Below, in pieces: positions 1-11,408 of a DNA stretch of 64,000 nt. The notes beneath the pieces are model-generated. The model was not told the DNA's origin. It searched no databases and saw only the letters and a list, made by a program, of their open reading frames with translations. The position numbers and the translations under genes were made by a program. Source of the DNA: Mucidula mucida (Eukaryota > Basidiomycota > Agaricomycetes > Agaricales > Physalacriaceae); assembly GCA_015501055.1 (NCBI GenBank), contig JADNYV010000021.1, positions 248,001 to 312,000 of the forward strand, in the 5' to 3' direction. Within the stretch, counting starts at the first letter, position 1. The number at the start of each line of letters is the position of its first letter.

Positions 1-1099
1 TTCTCATTGGGACACCAGGCTCGGAGAGGAGGGCAATGAAAGAATACGGTAGTATGTACCTTGAACGTTAACGTTATATGTGCTCGCTATGGTCATGCCT
101 TGAGCGTCAGAAGCGTTAAGTATTGAATAATGAAGATCCATCCATAATATGATCTTCTCTAGAACATTTCACGATGCAGCTGCATGCATTGGACAATGAA
201 CGGGACAATTGCGAGTGTTCAAGGAATGATAGGAACAGAAAAAGTTCGGGGACGGGATGCGCCGCGATAACGACAAGCCAAGTAATCTGATGTTACAAGG
301 ACACCGAAAGATGGATATCGAGGCTGAGCACGAGCACTAAACGGTTGAACGAAAAAAAACACGAGGCATGTTATCGATTGAATATAGTAGCGCGGATCGC
401 GCTTCAGAGAGAAGATCGTACCTTAAATGCTTGCGCATGCGGAGTGTGGCGCTGTATTTTGCACGTTACACGACGGTCCGGGGCAAAGCGACCGGTCTCA
501 GCTGTCTACTGAATACGCTGCGGTCTGTCAATCACGGCAACAATGTCAATGTCAAGGTGGTCGCTGTAAATCTTCCGGTTTTTATCTGAGGTTCCGAAGC
601 CGAGATACGTTCGGTTGGTGCGAGCACATGATTCCTGCCGCAGTGCTGCGTACTCATCCTCGATAAATCACAAGCAACAATATTACGATAGTTCTGTTAA
701 AACGTGACGATAACTTCGGTAACCGTAGGTCAGTAGTAGAAAGTAGGAGGGATTCGGAATTATAATGAAATGGAATATAGAGGAAGGAACAATAATGAGT
801 AGCAATCCGACAACAAAATACAATGATAGCAATGAAAAGTACAGAAGGAAGCATAGAAAATAGCAAGTCGTACTAATTATAGCCAACCACTCGGTTCAGC
901 GGTTGCTGAACCTCGGCGAGAGAGGGCTCGACGGATGAGGAGAATAATTCGCGGGGCCAGGACGTGAGCCTGCATAAGATGTGAGCATTCCGAGTAGATG
1001 TTTATTGTGGCGTTACTAACCTAACGTCTCGCGAGGCAGGGATGTGGGCTTGTTCTTGGAAGATCGAGAGGTGGTGGAATTGGTGCGAAGACCTGTATG
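1..1099. other. No gene recognised
   Basis: Only short overlapping open frames on both strands are present, with no recognisable domain or consistent splice structure. Bases 662-695 share a sequence with about 3294-3326, part of a dispersed repeat described separately. Confidence 0.5.
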
Positions 1100-1170
1100 T
1101 CATGAGACAGGTAAGGGAGTCAAGCGTAAAGGCAACATACTAAAGCGCGACTCGGGCCAGAAGAGTAGAC
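1092..1170. repeat. Dispersed repeat, copy 1
   Basis: This stretch closely matches 3332-3410 in the same orientation (both contain a version of gcgcgactcgggccagaaga). A second block, 662-695, matches about 3294-3326. In the second location the two blocks are nearly adjacent, while here they are about 400 bases apart. Identity by eye is roughly 80 percent. Confidence 0.6.
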
Positions 1171-1573
1171 AGGAAGTTGGCCATGGCGTCTTCGCATTGT
1201 CCTCCGTGTTTACGATGCTGCCAACGACATGTTTCTCCTTCTTTACGTTCTCCTTCTCAGCGCCTGTCCAGATAAGAACAGGAGTTGAGCTGGTACTGCC
1301 AGCATGACTGGGATCCATCAATTTGGCACCAGGAGGTGCCCCAGCGTGTACATATCTATCGAAGGGGAGAGGATAGTCCGAGGATTCCTGTAGTTGGCTG
1401 GTGCCAAGTTCACGCGTTCCTTGGACGGGAGTACCCTCTACTGAGGACGGGACAGAAGACGGCAGTGCGGGTGACGGTGGCGCAGAGCTAGCAAATCTGC
1501 CTAAACCGTCGAAGCTGGAGATCAGGTCTAGTTCTAGTTCATCGGCGAGTGGTGTGGCATAGTAGGAATCCAT
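1100..1573 (-). CDS. Hypothetical 157-residue protein
   Basis: An uninterrupted frame starts MDSYYATPLADELELDL and continues into a Ser/Pro-rich, probably disordered middle (about residues 30-75). I recognise no domain, signal peptide or membrane segment. The last roughly 25 codons lie inside a dispersed repeat that recurs near 3332-3410, so the C-terminus may come from repeat DNA or the true gene may end or splice earlier. The acidic N-terminus and lack of stops make it a possible gene, but it could be chance. The call rests on frame length alone. Confidence 0.3.
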   Translation of the reverse strand: MDSYYATPLADELELDLISSFDGLGRFASSAPPSPALPSSVPSSVEGTPVQGTRELGTSQLQESSDYPLPFDRYVHAGAPPGAKLMDPSHAGSTSSTPVLIWTGAEKENVKKEKHVVGSIVNTEDNAKTPWPTSCLLFWPESRFSMLPLRLTPLPVS

Positions 1574-3482
1574 TTCTGTAGGTCGGTGTTGATGTAGATG
1601 AAGGTAGAAAAACAGCTTCCTTTGTTGTGATTTAAATGGGGCGTAGCTGTAGCGGAGTTTAAAGGTCCTTCTATTGTTGTTTCCAAAGGAACGTATGCTG
1701 GATGCCGAGATGGTCCCAGATCCGGTCGATCATGATCGTCTCAAAAACGTGTACCTTTTGTCTTGTACCACCACCACGAACAACTGAAGATGTCTGAATT
1801 CTCTCAACAACACGCAGGACTATTCTGGCTCGATTCGGTCGCTGTCCGTTCTGTTGCGCGCTATCTCCTCTACTCCAAACAATACTGTCACATCCTCAAT
1901 AGAGTTCACAAATCAGCCATTCTACGCTCGAGAAATCGGACACCCTGAATGTGAAGTGTCAAATCGGTACTGAGTGGCTGCTGCTACCGCCAGGATATGA
2001 GAGAGTGGGTGCCCCAAAGTGGCATTGCATCTCCATTTTTGCGCCCTTTGATGCGACGTGTAGTGTGCCTGTCACCTGTCCTGTTACTCGACCAATGCTC
2101 CAGTCGCCTTTGTGCACTGTACAGACATTATTCAGTATCCCTTAGATTCTATAAGCGATCTGAAGGGCACAAATGTCGACGAGGTGTGTGTACTAAGCGT
2201 CATTTTCAATACCAAGCTACTCACGACGCAAAATGATAGCTACTTGATCGCCTACGCTCAAATTCTGCGGAGACTGAAGCCGCGAAGCCCTTCATTGAGT
2301 GTTATGAATTGTACATCACTGCCGCACTCGCCTCAAACTGCTCTATTGCCACTCAATACCTTCCACTTCCCTGGACTTAGCTTACACCTCATTCACTTCG
2401 GCTGAAGACGAAATTGTAGCCCTGGCTCTACAGTTCGCATCTTTGAGGCAAAGTCTATCTCTGAAGATCATCCTGCGACTTCTTTTTTCGACATTCATTT
2501 CTCTCCTCCGAACAAGGTCAATGTTCATATAGTTCAGTCCCGTCTGCTCTGGCGTCTGGAAGGTTGCTCTACCGGTGCATTCTTGACCTTCGTAGCCCGA
2601 GATATCTTTCAATGAACGTCGGCCATCGCAACGAAAAACTCCTTGTTCGGTTATTGGATCGGTATATGGCGACGCTTTCAGGTATCCAAGAAGCGGCGAT
2701 GATGATGCCATGAAGGATCCCTCAAGCGACGATGCCGTGAAGGCTCAATCAGTTTCCTAACGCAGAGGTATGACGATGTTTCAAATTGGTCGTTCTGCCT
2801 AATCCTGGCCTAATCTAACACATCATTTGTAGAGTTTGTGGCACCTAAACCGGAATCGACACCTTCAGAGATTGTTCCTGACCACGAAATGACAATGTGG
2901 CGCTTCGGACCACAGTCATCCGCCTATGATGCTATCCGACGGGAAACTGGAGTGTTTCTACCCGTCCATGGCACTAATACCGTCCTAAGGATGCATGTGT
3001 TTTCCTGCCTCTGGCGGTCCGTGCTAATTGTTGTTATTACAGGGTGATCTTGTTCCATTGAGGGTGCAGAAGCGAAGTGCGAAACGGGAGATGACAATAC
3101 TCGAGGAATTTGTTGTAGGATGACATATGGTTCGCCTTGAGGATAGGGTTCGTTGACATATTCGCGATCTCTGGACGTTCTCACTTTCTCATCTAGCTGT
3201 TTCCAACACGTCGCTTGAGCTGGAGTGGTCCTTTCAAAACGCGCAACTCTGAACACATGATTGCAATTAAAGGTAGCTGTTTATACTTACGATAAATCGC
3301 AAGCACAACATTACGATATGTCAGAATTGCTGTATGTTATGGGATAGGTGAGGGAATCGAGCGTAATGGCGACATACTATAGCGCGACTCAGGCCAAAAG
3401 AGTAAACTCCCTCAAACGTGCCTAGTTGTATATCGCCGAGCCACCTTCATACCGTCGGTAAACGAGACTATCAAGGATTATC
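1574..3482. other. Gene-poor stretch with possible decayed coding sequence
   Basis: No complete gene could be built. Several short frames read like protein but are broken by stops, for example plus-strand frames near 1790-1945, 2460-2610 and 2838-3000, and a minus-strand frame at 2924-3256. The second copy of the dispersed repeat lies at about 3294-3410. I read the stretch as intergenic DNA or remnants of old genes. Confidence 0.4.
3332..3410. repeat. Dispersed repeat, copy 2
   Basis: Matches 1092-1170 in the same orientation. The adjoining bases 3294-3326 match 662-695. It lies just outside the left edge of the DPBB inverted duplication. Confidence 0.6.
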
Positions 3483-4625
3483 ACTCGTGAATCTTGGGCC
3501 TTAGCATGTGCGGGACAGGTCTGCTACACTTTCACAATCGCAACGGTTTCATTCTGTCCAGGGGTTCCATATGGAACTGGCCAAATTGGGTGCTAGGACC
3601 GAACTCAACGCTCAAATGTCACGCGCTTTACTCTGTTCACGATGAGTGCTGAATACGATTTTGTCGTTTTGCTGTTGTCTGGGTGCTGTCTGGAAACAAG
3701 ACGCCCTCATGGTCGATAAACACAAGGAAAGGAGGCTCGTCGATAAAAAGGCAAGGCGTTTCGAGAGTCTACTCATCTGCAACCCACTCTTACACTTCGG
3801 GGGCTTACCACTCACAATCTTTTCTACTTCACTTCTTCCTCGTACGATGTTCAAACTCTCCGCACTCGTCACCTTCTTTACCCTTTGGGTCGTTTCGGCG
3901 TTCGCCCTTCCGACCACTACACGTCTCCGACTCTGGAGGCCCGCGCCAATGTCGGTGAAGGTGAGCAGGGGTCTTCGCGTGCAGCGCTACCTCCTCTAAG
4001 CTATTTTAGGCACTTACTTTGACCCCGGCCTTGGGGCGTGCGGTATCAACAACGTTGCTACCGATCTGATTGTGGCGGTGTCCCATACTTTGTTTGACAC
4101 GTACCCGTAAGCGCGCACCTTCCTCGTATCAGGTCTTCCAGCCGTATTAACGCGACTTTCCAGCGGTGCTACCACCAACCCCAACTTGTGCGCCTAGGAG
4201 TTACCTATCTTTGAGATTGATCTGAAACTTGCTTTCTAGGAATCCTATCTGTAACAAGAGGCTCACCGCCAACTGTAATTACCTGTTTCTTCAACCGCCT
4301 TGCCCAACGCTCATCGTCCACTAGACAACGGAAGGTCCGTTACGGTCTCTGTAACCGACCGGTGCACTGGATGCGCGGGTCTCTACGACCTTGACTTTAC
4401 CACGACCGCGATCAAGCAGCTCGTCGATGACCCCGTCGCCATTGGTCGTCTCACCGGAGTTTCCTGGGATTGGATTTAGAACTTGGGCAAAAAAAACCTG
4501 ATCTTGTTCATATCATTTCTTCAAATTTGGGTCCACTTGGTTATTTATTATTTATCTATACTGTATGTATACATGTACGGCGCCTCCCGTACAGCTGCCA
4601 CGGCCTTTGATATCTTGCAATTGTT
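3483..4625. repeat. Left arm of an inverted segmental duplication
   Basis: This roughly 1.14 kb block matches the reverse complement of about 25711-26854. Homology covers the upstream region (both contain ccatatggaactggcc), the whole DPBB gene with its introns, and the downstream region (both contain atatcatttcttcaaattt). The arms are about 21 kb apart and in opposite orientation. Confidence 0.85.
3847..4479 (+). pseudogene. Double-psi beta-barrel secreted protein, probably frameshifted copy
   Basis: Paralogue of the intact minus-strand gene at 25852-26488, with the same signal peptide (MFKLSALVTFFTLWVVSA) and the same exon plan. Later exons still encode the DPBB pieces, including GACGIN and the conserved TDRCTGCAGLYDLDF block. 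Between the signal peptide and the first DPBB exon, just after the ALPT codons near 3915-3935, this copy carries two more bases than the intact one. That shifts the frame so the next exon would hit a stop at its DLI codons. Alternative donors that repair the frame look weak. The likely reading is a recently disabled gene. A sequence error or an unusual splice is the alternative. Confidence 0.65.
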
Positions 4626-4888
4626 ATATACAGCGCTAGTCGCTTCAGCTATAGTTCCAGCCTCGTGAGCACCTGATGAGGAGATGGTTAGATAAACCCC
4701 ATGTCTTCTGGGTCAGACGCCAGGCTTTCGGAGTACCTAACTAGTACGTGACACGCGCGTACTGTTTTAGTCTCGATTTCACTGCAGTAGTTCGTGACAA
4801 AAAATAGGCTCGCATTGCTTCGACTCAGGTAACTATACTAGCTCGCCCCGCCCTTTCGAATACTCCGTTGTCTTCTGTTCAACGCTAA
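4480..4888. other. Intergenic, no gene seen
   Basis: The first 145 bases are still part of the inverted duplication. The remainder is the shared downstream side of the DPBB copy and the minus-strand small secreted protein. No further coding signal was seen. Confidence 0.5.
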
Positions 4889-5188
4889 CTAGTTAGGGAC
4901 GCAAACAAGGTTTCCGCAGGCGTTGAGCTGGCAAGCTGAGACCCATGTCAACGTCCAGTGAAGCTCAGAAACTATGAAGACTTACTGCCCTGGGACTCCT
5001 GGAATGCACAGTCGTGACCGACGTCGTAGTGGTTGGAGCCGTTGCAGGCATCGACTGTGTCATCGTCGTCAACAAACAAAAAAAGAAATAGACGCCACAC
5101 TAGGCTTACCGGCGTTGTCAGCGACAGCGTTGACGCCGGCAAAGAGCGCGGCGGCGATGGCGAGGAAAGTAGACACGTTGAACATCAT
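4889..5188 (-). CDS. Small secreted cysteine-rich protein (paralogue A)
   Basis: Three exons splice cleanly with GT-AG borders into a protein of about 66 residues. Exon 1 (5188 down to 5110) encodes a signal peptide starting MMFNVSTFLAIAAALFAG and ending near NAVADN. The mature part has the motifs DACNGSN, YDVGHDCAFQ, GTCQ and ends CVPN, with five cysteines. The same architecture, intron positions and motifs are seen in the divergently transcribed paralogue at 6093-6400. The family is unknown to me. It looks like a short apoplastic or effector-like secreted protein, but no function should be assumed. The start was chosen because it gives the signal peptide directly and matches the paralogue. 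Confidence 0.75.
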
Positions 5189-6092
5189 TTTGGAAATGTG
5201 GAAGAGGGTAGTTTGCTTTGGAAGTTGCTAGTGGCTGAGATCTGAGACTCTGAAGTCTTTTCGTTCAAGTCCTTCCCTCTTATACGACACGAGCTCGCCC
5301 CATCGGATACTATCCCGCTATTTCAAGCACCCTCGTTTCATGTCTTGGAGCCAGAATAAATGGCAAAGTCATGAGGGTTTCAAATGCTGTCGTAGAATCC
5401 CGTTCAGTTCGTTATTGCGCGCTCACTGTGGAGAAGAACTTACGGTATTTCGGCTAATGAAACAAGTTAATGGTGGGTATAATTGGATTTTGGAGGCGGC
5501 AGCGTCTCATACTCGCGACGTCGACGTACTGTACCTTGAGACTTGATGTTGGAGTGGAGAAAATGTAAATTTTGATCTGCTGAACTCCGGAAACCGCGAA
5601 AGTAAAAAGTGTTTGTGTTCATCAACACCATGACGTCGAATCCTAGGCCAAAAGTCAGCGCAATCCGGAAATCGACACGTCGTTTTCAAGAGAAGTACGC
5701 GTCTTTACGACGCGTCAAAGGAAGACGCGATAGATACATATCATCCTAATATAGCTACGCACTGGAGCGCATAACTTTCCGTTCCATCAAGATTCTGATT
5801 AGCACGCACAGCAGATTAACGCACCCAATGTCATTCTGAAACCGGTGAGGACAGTATGCAACTCCACTTTTCTATCGACGTGACGAGAAATACAATCAAC
5901 GCGACTCGGGACGCGCTCCACCGTACTTGAAACGGGGGGCAATGTTAGCCTTGCTCTCTCGACATCTTACCGTATTCGGATTTAGACTGGGTGCGTGTAG
6001 CTATAAGAGCCTCGAACTTGGCGCTATGGATACCTCAGTTTCAACACACACCAGCACACCCGCATCTATCCATCGACTTACTCTATCCAAAG
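5189..6092. other. Shared intergenic region of the secreted protein pair
   Basis: About 900 bases lie between the starts of the two divergent small secreted protein genes and must hold both promoters. Short frames inside have no recognisable content. I did not see a convincing TATA box close to either start. Confidence 0.4.
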
Positions 6093-6400
6093 ATGATGTT
6101 CAAGCTGTCCAATATCTTCATCGCTGCTGCTGCCGCCATGCTCATGCTCGCCGGCCTGACCAGTGCTGTCGCTGACAACGATGGTCAGTGTGTTCTTGGT
6201 CGTCGTCTGTACATTGGCTCACGTGTGTTAAACAGTCGACGCCTGCAACGGCTCCAACGACTACGACGTCGGTCACGACTGCGCCTTCCAGCAGTCCCAA
6301 GGAAGTAAGTGTTTGTGCTTCGATACTTAGCTCGCACTAAATGACGTTCATAGCCTGCCAGACCAACTCGTGCGGCGTTCTGATCTGTGTTCCCAACTGA
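6093..6400 (+). CDS. Small secreted cysteine-rich protein (paralogue B)
   Basis: Exons at about 6093-6183, 6236-6304 and 6354-6400 join into a 68-residue protein. The N-terminus MMFKLSNIFIAAAAAMLMLA is a clear signal peptide. After it come DACNGSNDYDVGHDC, GTCQTNSC and a terminal CVPN, giving five cysteines in the same order as paralogue A (4889-5188, opposite strand). An odd cysteine count suggests one free thiol or an intermolecular disulfide, which is an inference. The function is unknown. Divergent duplication of a short secreted protein is common for fungal accessory secretome genes. Confidence 0.8.
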
Positions 6401-6520
6401 AGAGTCAGAGTGTGGAAGAGACGCATTCAATGTTTCTAAATAAAATTTGTTCTCGTCCGAATTTGAGTGCGATACAGGAAGAAAAAGTAAAAACAATACA
6501 CCGCAAATAGTGCGCCAGCC

Positions 6521-8089
6521 TCAATCAGATTCGCTGTCACTCCCCAAGAAAGCCATTATACTCTGCCTTGCTGTCGGCTGCTTGAAGGATCAGATTTCGA
6601 GCATCACGTAGATAAACTGCAAACCGTTACCTTGCGCGTCACAGGTTTCTCCGTCTCTTCGTCAGAAGCCTGCTCTGCCTCCTCCTCCCCTTTCGCAGGC
6701 TTTGAATCTGGTTGCCCACGCCGTGACCGCGAGCCTCGCACCAAAGCCGACTGCTCGAAGGACTGAACGGCCTCTATCAAAGGACGTTAAGAGCAGCAGG
6801 GTAGAACGAGAGATCAAAGCCCACCTAATTCATCAGCCAACTCGCGCTGTTCTCGGATACGTTTCGCTTGGTCTAGACTCATCCTTCCATCCATACCAAG
6901 ATCTTTCAGTATGCCTTTGATTATGGAAATCTGTCTTGAGGTGCTCTCTACATCTTCAAAGATCTTGCCCCACTGTTTCCGAACGCCACAGGCTGCAACG
7001 TATGACTGCGTTCAGTTGTATCAGCCGCGTATGAATTGATTGTAAAGGTTAATAGCACCTTCAATTTCTTGATCGTCGCATCGTCCTTGCTCTCAGTCTT
7101 CTTGGCCCGCTTGGGTTTAGCGGAAGACTATGCGCCTTCGTCAGATTTTGACGATCAAATGTGAAGAGCAGCTCAACCTTTGCAGGAGCTTTGTCATCAG
7201 ATTTCGACTTTCTTCGTTTCCTTGGTGGTGGTTGATTCTCAACTTCCAACGCGCTATCATCCTTCAAGAACCATGAGCTTCTGCAACTTGAAGTGTACGA
7301 GAACTTACATCATCTGCAGGTGATGCCGATTCAGGCGTCGGTTTACGTGCTCCCGAAGGTGAATCCAATTCTGAGCCATCCTCAACGTCCTCAAGCTGAG
7401 AGGATATTCTAGAAGAGGTTGATTTAGGTCTCGTCGTCTTCGGTATAGCCTTGGGTTTCGGTGGAGGCTTCGGCTTTGGGGTCGGCACCTGACAATAAGA
7501 TCAGCATAGAGCGATCAGGAACGGTCATGAACACCAGCCTTGAGAGGTTTAGATGCCGACGGCGGAACTGGCTCATCTTCTTCAATGTCCGACGTGGCAA
7601 TAACTGACTACGAGCAGAATGTGAGCATATAAACGGCAACAGTTAGCATGGAAAGCGTACAGCAGACTTGTACTTCTTAGTCGACTTTGCCTTGCCAGAA
7701 GACGACTCTCGTTTCCTCTTCGCTGAGGGGACCTCGTCTTCATCGTCGCTATTTATGGCAGGACCAGATGATACTTCCTTCGCCTTGTCTTCTCTGCGCT
7801 CTTCTGACGCAATATCGGCGAAGCATTCCTCTCACAAGAATGTAAAGACGCACTACGGCATCGTCGATGAAGCCCTTTATGGGTTTCTTAAATTCCTTGG
7901 CATCCAAAGTCCCCTTATCCAAAGCAAACTGCTTTTCGAGTAGCTCACGAACGACTCGTGGTGTCAGTTGACTGCGCAAGTAAGCATTTGCTTATAAAAG
8001 AAACAACAGCATTCTGACCTTATGTCTTCGGCGTTGAACACGATATTTCGCGTAGCATTCTCCAGCTCGCGTTCATCCGGAACAGACAT
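6521..8089 (-). CDS. HIRIP3-like histone chaperone (DEK_C plus CHZ-type region)
   Basis: Starts MSVPDERELENATRNIVFNA and continues into a DEK C-terminal-type helical domain (SQLTPRVVRELLEKQF through GFIDDAVV). A long charged, Ser/Pro/Lys-rich disordered middle follows (KPKPPPKPKAIPK, many acidic runs). Near the C-terminus is a block with RKQWGKIFEDVE, GILKDLGMDGRMSLDQAK and RIREQRELADEL. This strongly resembles the conserved end of HIRA-interacting protein 3, a nuclear H2A-H2B chaperone related to yeast Chz1. The last exons end SIMAFLGSDSESD. The domain order (DEK_C first, CHZ region last) fits HIRIP3 relatives. The middle exon borders are uncertain. The expected role is histone handling in the nucleus. 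Assignment is by motif recognition, not by search. Confidence 0.7.
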
Positions 8090-8336
8090 GATGGTAGACG
8101 ATGTTCAAGGTGGATCGCGTGACTGCACACGCGTGTGTCACAATACTGTTGACCTCACATGACTTTGATGCGCTGCGTCACACAGCGCGACTCGCTTATG
8201 CGCGCACCGATTGTGATATGCAAAACAAAGAGATACAATCACAGAATACAGCTAAGTAAAGAAAGCGAGTACAAGAACACCAGAGCAATACAAATAAACT
8301 TCCTTTGAACAGATGAGAAATAAAACACTTTACAAC

Positions 8337-11300
8337 TTAAGCCATTCCCCTCGGCATCATCATCGATGGCTGCTGTTGCGGATAATGCGTCTGCGTATAC
8401 GCCGTCCCCGCGCTATACGTTGGTGGCGTTGGCGCGCTATGCGTGGAGTCGCTACCCGGAGAGCCTGCCTCCCACTGGAATCCCGGCATCATCATGCTGT
8501 TCCACCACGCCGGGTTCTTCAGTGCCTGCATCGCCGCAACTTCATCCCCAGTACCCTGCATGGGACTACCACCGTTGACTCCATTAACAGCTACATTGCC
8601 GTTACTGTAATCAAAGTTCCACTCATAGTCGAGATCTCCGCCAAATTGAATCGGCGCCCCAGATCCTCCGGCATACGTAGCCTCAGGGCGATAGATGGGC
8701 GCTTGCGACTGTACATTGAGGACGGATTGGTGAGAGTTCTGTTGCTGGTATCCGCCGTACTGCGAGGCGCCGCGGTCGGAATAAGATTGATACGATCCGC
8801 TTCCGCTGGCGCCCTGCGTGTGGCCTGGCGGGGGAACCGTCTGCAATCGACCAACGGTCACCCAACCGTCCCGTTTGTATTTGCTCAAAAGCCCTGCTAA
8901 GAACCGCGCATACAATTTGGGTGTATGCCTCTCATCGATGGCAACATTTGAGGAGCTCAGCTTTTGTATCAGGGTGCCTATGAGATCAAAGATCTCGTCG
9001 TCGTCAGCTTTCGTCCTGAACATTTGGAATTCAGAGCGAAGGAGCTTGAGCAAGAAAGCGGAAGCGAAGGAGGCGAAAATGAAGTGTCCATCTGGCGCAA
9101 ATCGCATGAAGCCGCTGGGAATGAGTTCCTCCACCATGGATCTGATGACGGTCTTGGCGGAATCAAGACACTGCCGGAGAGTTCAGCTCGACTTCCTCAG
9201 AATAAATTCACGTGCATACCTTGTTGAAAAACATATCATCAGATTGCTGCATGCCCCTCGAATATGCCTGCTGAAAGCCGAACGAGAACATGACCAGCCG
9301 CGAATATGCCACCAAGAACGGAAGCAGCTGGCATCTCATCTGTCCCCCAGCATCACCCCCAATCGCTCTAAATCGCCTCTCCCACTCTTCCTTGAAGTCT
9401 GCCAGCTCGTCGTCGTATGGGGGTGTCAACGTCTTGAAGTCGACCTTTCTCATGTTCATAGTGCCGCTTCCCTCCCGGCCTGCGCGCGCGAACACTTCGT
9501 CGTGGAAGCGAGCCACAATCCGTAGCAAGGCCGTATATGCACACATGTGTACATCGTACTCCAGATTGTACTTGCTCTTGTGATACCACTCGGCACATCC
9601 ACGAATGACACCATCCTCCCGTATTGTCGTCGGTTTGCCAAACTGGGTCGCCGTGCTGCGGTCAAGGTTGAAGCAAATCTGCCAAACTCGATGGCGGTTC
9701 AACTGCTCCCTCTCCTGCTCGGCTGTCCTTGCCTTGGTCGTGGGCGCTTGATGCAAATTCAGGTCTGTAGCGATTCGAATTGCAAGACCGGTATACAGCC
9801 ATGAGCGATCCTCCTCCCATCGTCGGGCAGGCACGGCATAGATAGACATGAGAATGTACGCCTGACAAAGCTCGACGCTCTTCCAGCCATCGATGAGGGC
9901 ATTCGCAGCACTGTGCTTGGCAAAGTGCATCGCAATAGGATAGATGGAGGATTTAGGTGGATGATACCGAGAGCTAATGGCGCATATGACTGTGAAAAGG
10001 AAAGGACAACGCGTGAACGTAGTTTGGGGAGTGTGCAAAGCGGGATCAAGAAGTGAGATAAAGGGGTTGACGCGGTCATAGAATATCTTGAAGAGCTCGT
10101 CAACGTCGGATGGCGCAACCAGGCCATGTACGAGGATCTCGGGCGGACTGTGTTGTTCTATAAGCATCGCACGTTTGTCAAGGTTTGTTGCGGGGCCTAC
10201 GGAGATATCAAGTTATTTATTGGTATGTGTGTGGAATTAATCAATGTTGGACTAACCAGGCATGAAGTAGGTCTCATTCGCGACTCCGACGTTATCGTCG
10301 TCGGCTTCGGCTTCGTCCTCTCCGATCTTCTTGTTGGTCTTCTTACCCTTCTTATCGTTCTGGTGGGTCGTAAGACTGAGGTTGGCGATTAAGCCCAGAG
10401 GCACGTGAGAATCAGGCAGGGCGGTCTGAGGTTCGCCGTCTTCGCCTGATTCATCCGAAGGAATTTCGCGCGATGTATCCTCCTCGTCAGAGTCGTCGTG
10501 ACTGTTGCGGACCTGCGAGAAAGCTGCCTGCTGCTGTTGGGAAGACTGGACGCTTGCTTGTAGTTTGTCAAGCCATTGAATGACACTGCGATTGTTGATA
10601 TCACCAGCAGGAGTCGACATACGGTACGAAGCGATAGAAAGCGGAGTCGCGAGGTAGGGATTGTGCAGCTGCTTGAGTAGGCTTTCGATAATGGCGTCCT
10701 TTTGTCGGATTTGAGCAAGCAGATATTCGCGTTTGCTACAGTGTACTGTTAGAATATGATACTGTGAAGCGGATAGCGTGCATACTTGGGCGCTGTACGC
10801 GGTTTCCGACCTTCGACAATACAGACATGGCCCCCGCCTTTGCAGCGCTTGCAAGTATTGTCGTTGGCCGGAAAGTCACACTTCATTTTGAGCTTTTTGC
10901 AATGCGTGCATGCTCCCGGCCTGTTACGGCTGTGAGAAAGCGCATATATGAATTCAGAACGGCAATCTTACAGTCTTCCCGCTCGGTTACCGCCAGAGAT
11001 TCCGCCAATCAGGATGCCTCCATCGTCCTCGCTGTCCGACTCACTCTCGCGAACTGGAGCGCGCTTGCGCTTGTTCTGCGGCGATTTCGCGGCTGGTTTA
11101 GATGCAGTAGTAGCCGGCCTCTGGGATGGGACATGGTGGTTGTATACAGGCTGGGCAGGTTGAGGATGTGAGGGCTGCTGGTAAGGCTGGTGGTCGTCGT
11201 AGAAGGAATATTCAAAAGTGGCCGGGTACTCTTGCTGATGATAGACGGGTTGTTGAGGCTGCTGTTGTTGGTGGTACGCCTCTGTCCACTGTTGGTAGGT

Positions 11301-11408
11301 CTGGCTGCCGCCGCTGTGCTGGACGGCGTCCGGGTCATAGTAGGTGGTGGTAGTGCCAATCATGGAGGGATGCTGCCCCGGGCTGTCCTGCGCGGTTCTT
11401 GACGCCAT
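8337..11408 (-). CDS. Zn(II)2Cys6 fungal transcription factor
   Basis: A Gln-rich N-terminal region begins MASRTAQDSPGQHPSM. Across an intron, a binuclear zinc cluster (GACTHCKKLKMKCDF, then NTCKRCKGGGHVC) has the spacing C-X2-C-X6-C-X8-C-X2-C-X6-C. A predicted coiled-coil dimer element follows (REYLLAQIRQKDAIIESLL), then an acidic linker. The fungal middle-homology domain comes next: PFISLLDPALHTP, VICAISSRYHP, YILMSIYAVPARRWEEDRSW, GLAIRIATDLNLH. The Pro/Gln-rich tail ends MMMPRGMA. The protein probably exceeds 850 residues, a normal size for the class. It is a DNA-binding regulator of unknown target genes. Several minus-strand exons are needed, and shadow frames on the plus strand (8313-8900, 8818-9525) should be ignored. 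Confidence 0.85.

Noticed and set aside
8313..9525. Long plus-strand frames
   Set aside because: They are antisense to the Zn2Cys6 regulator, whose minus-strand exons contain the recognised domain.
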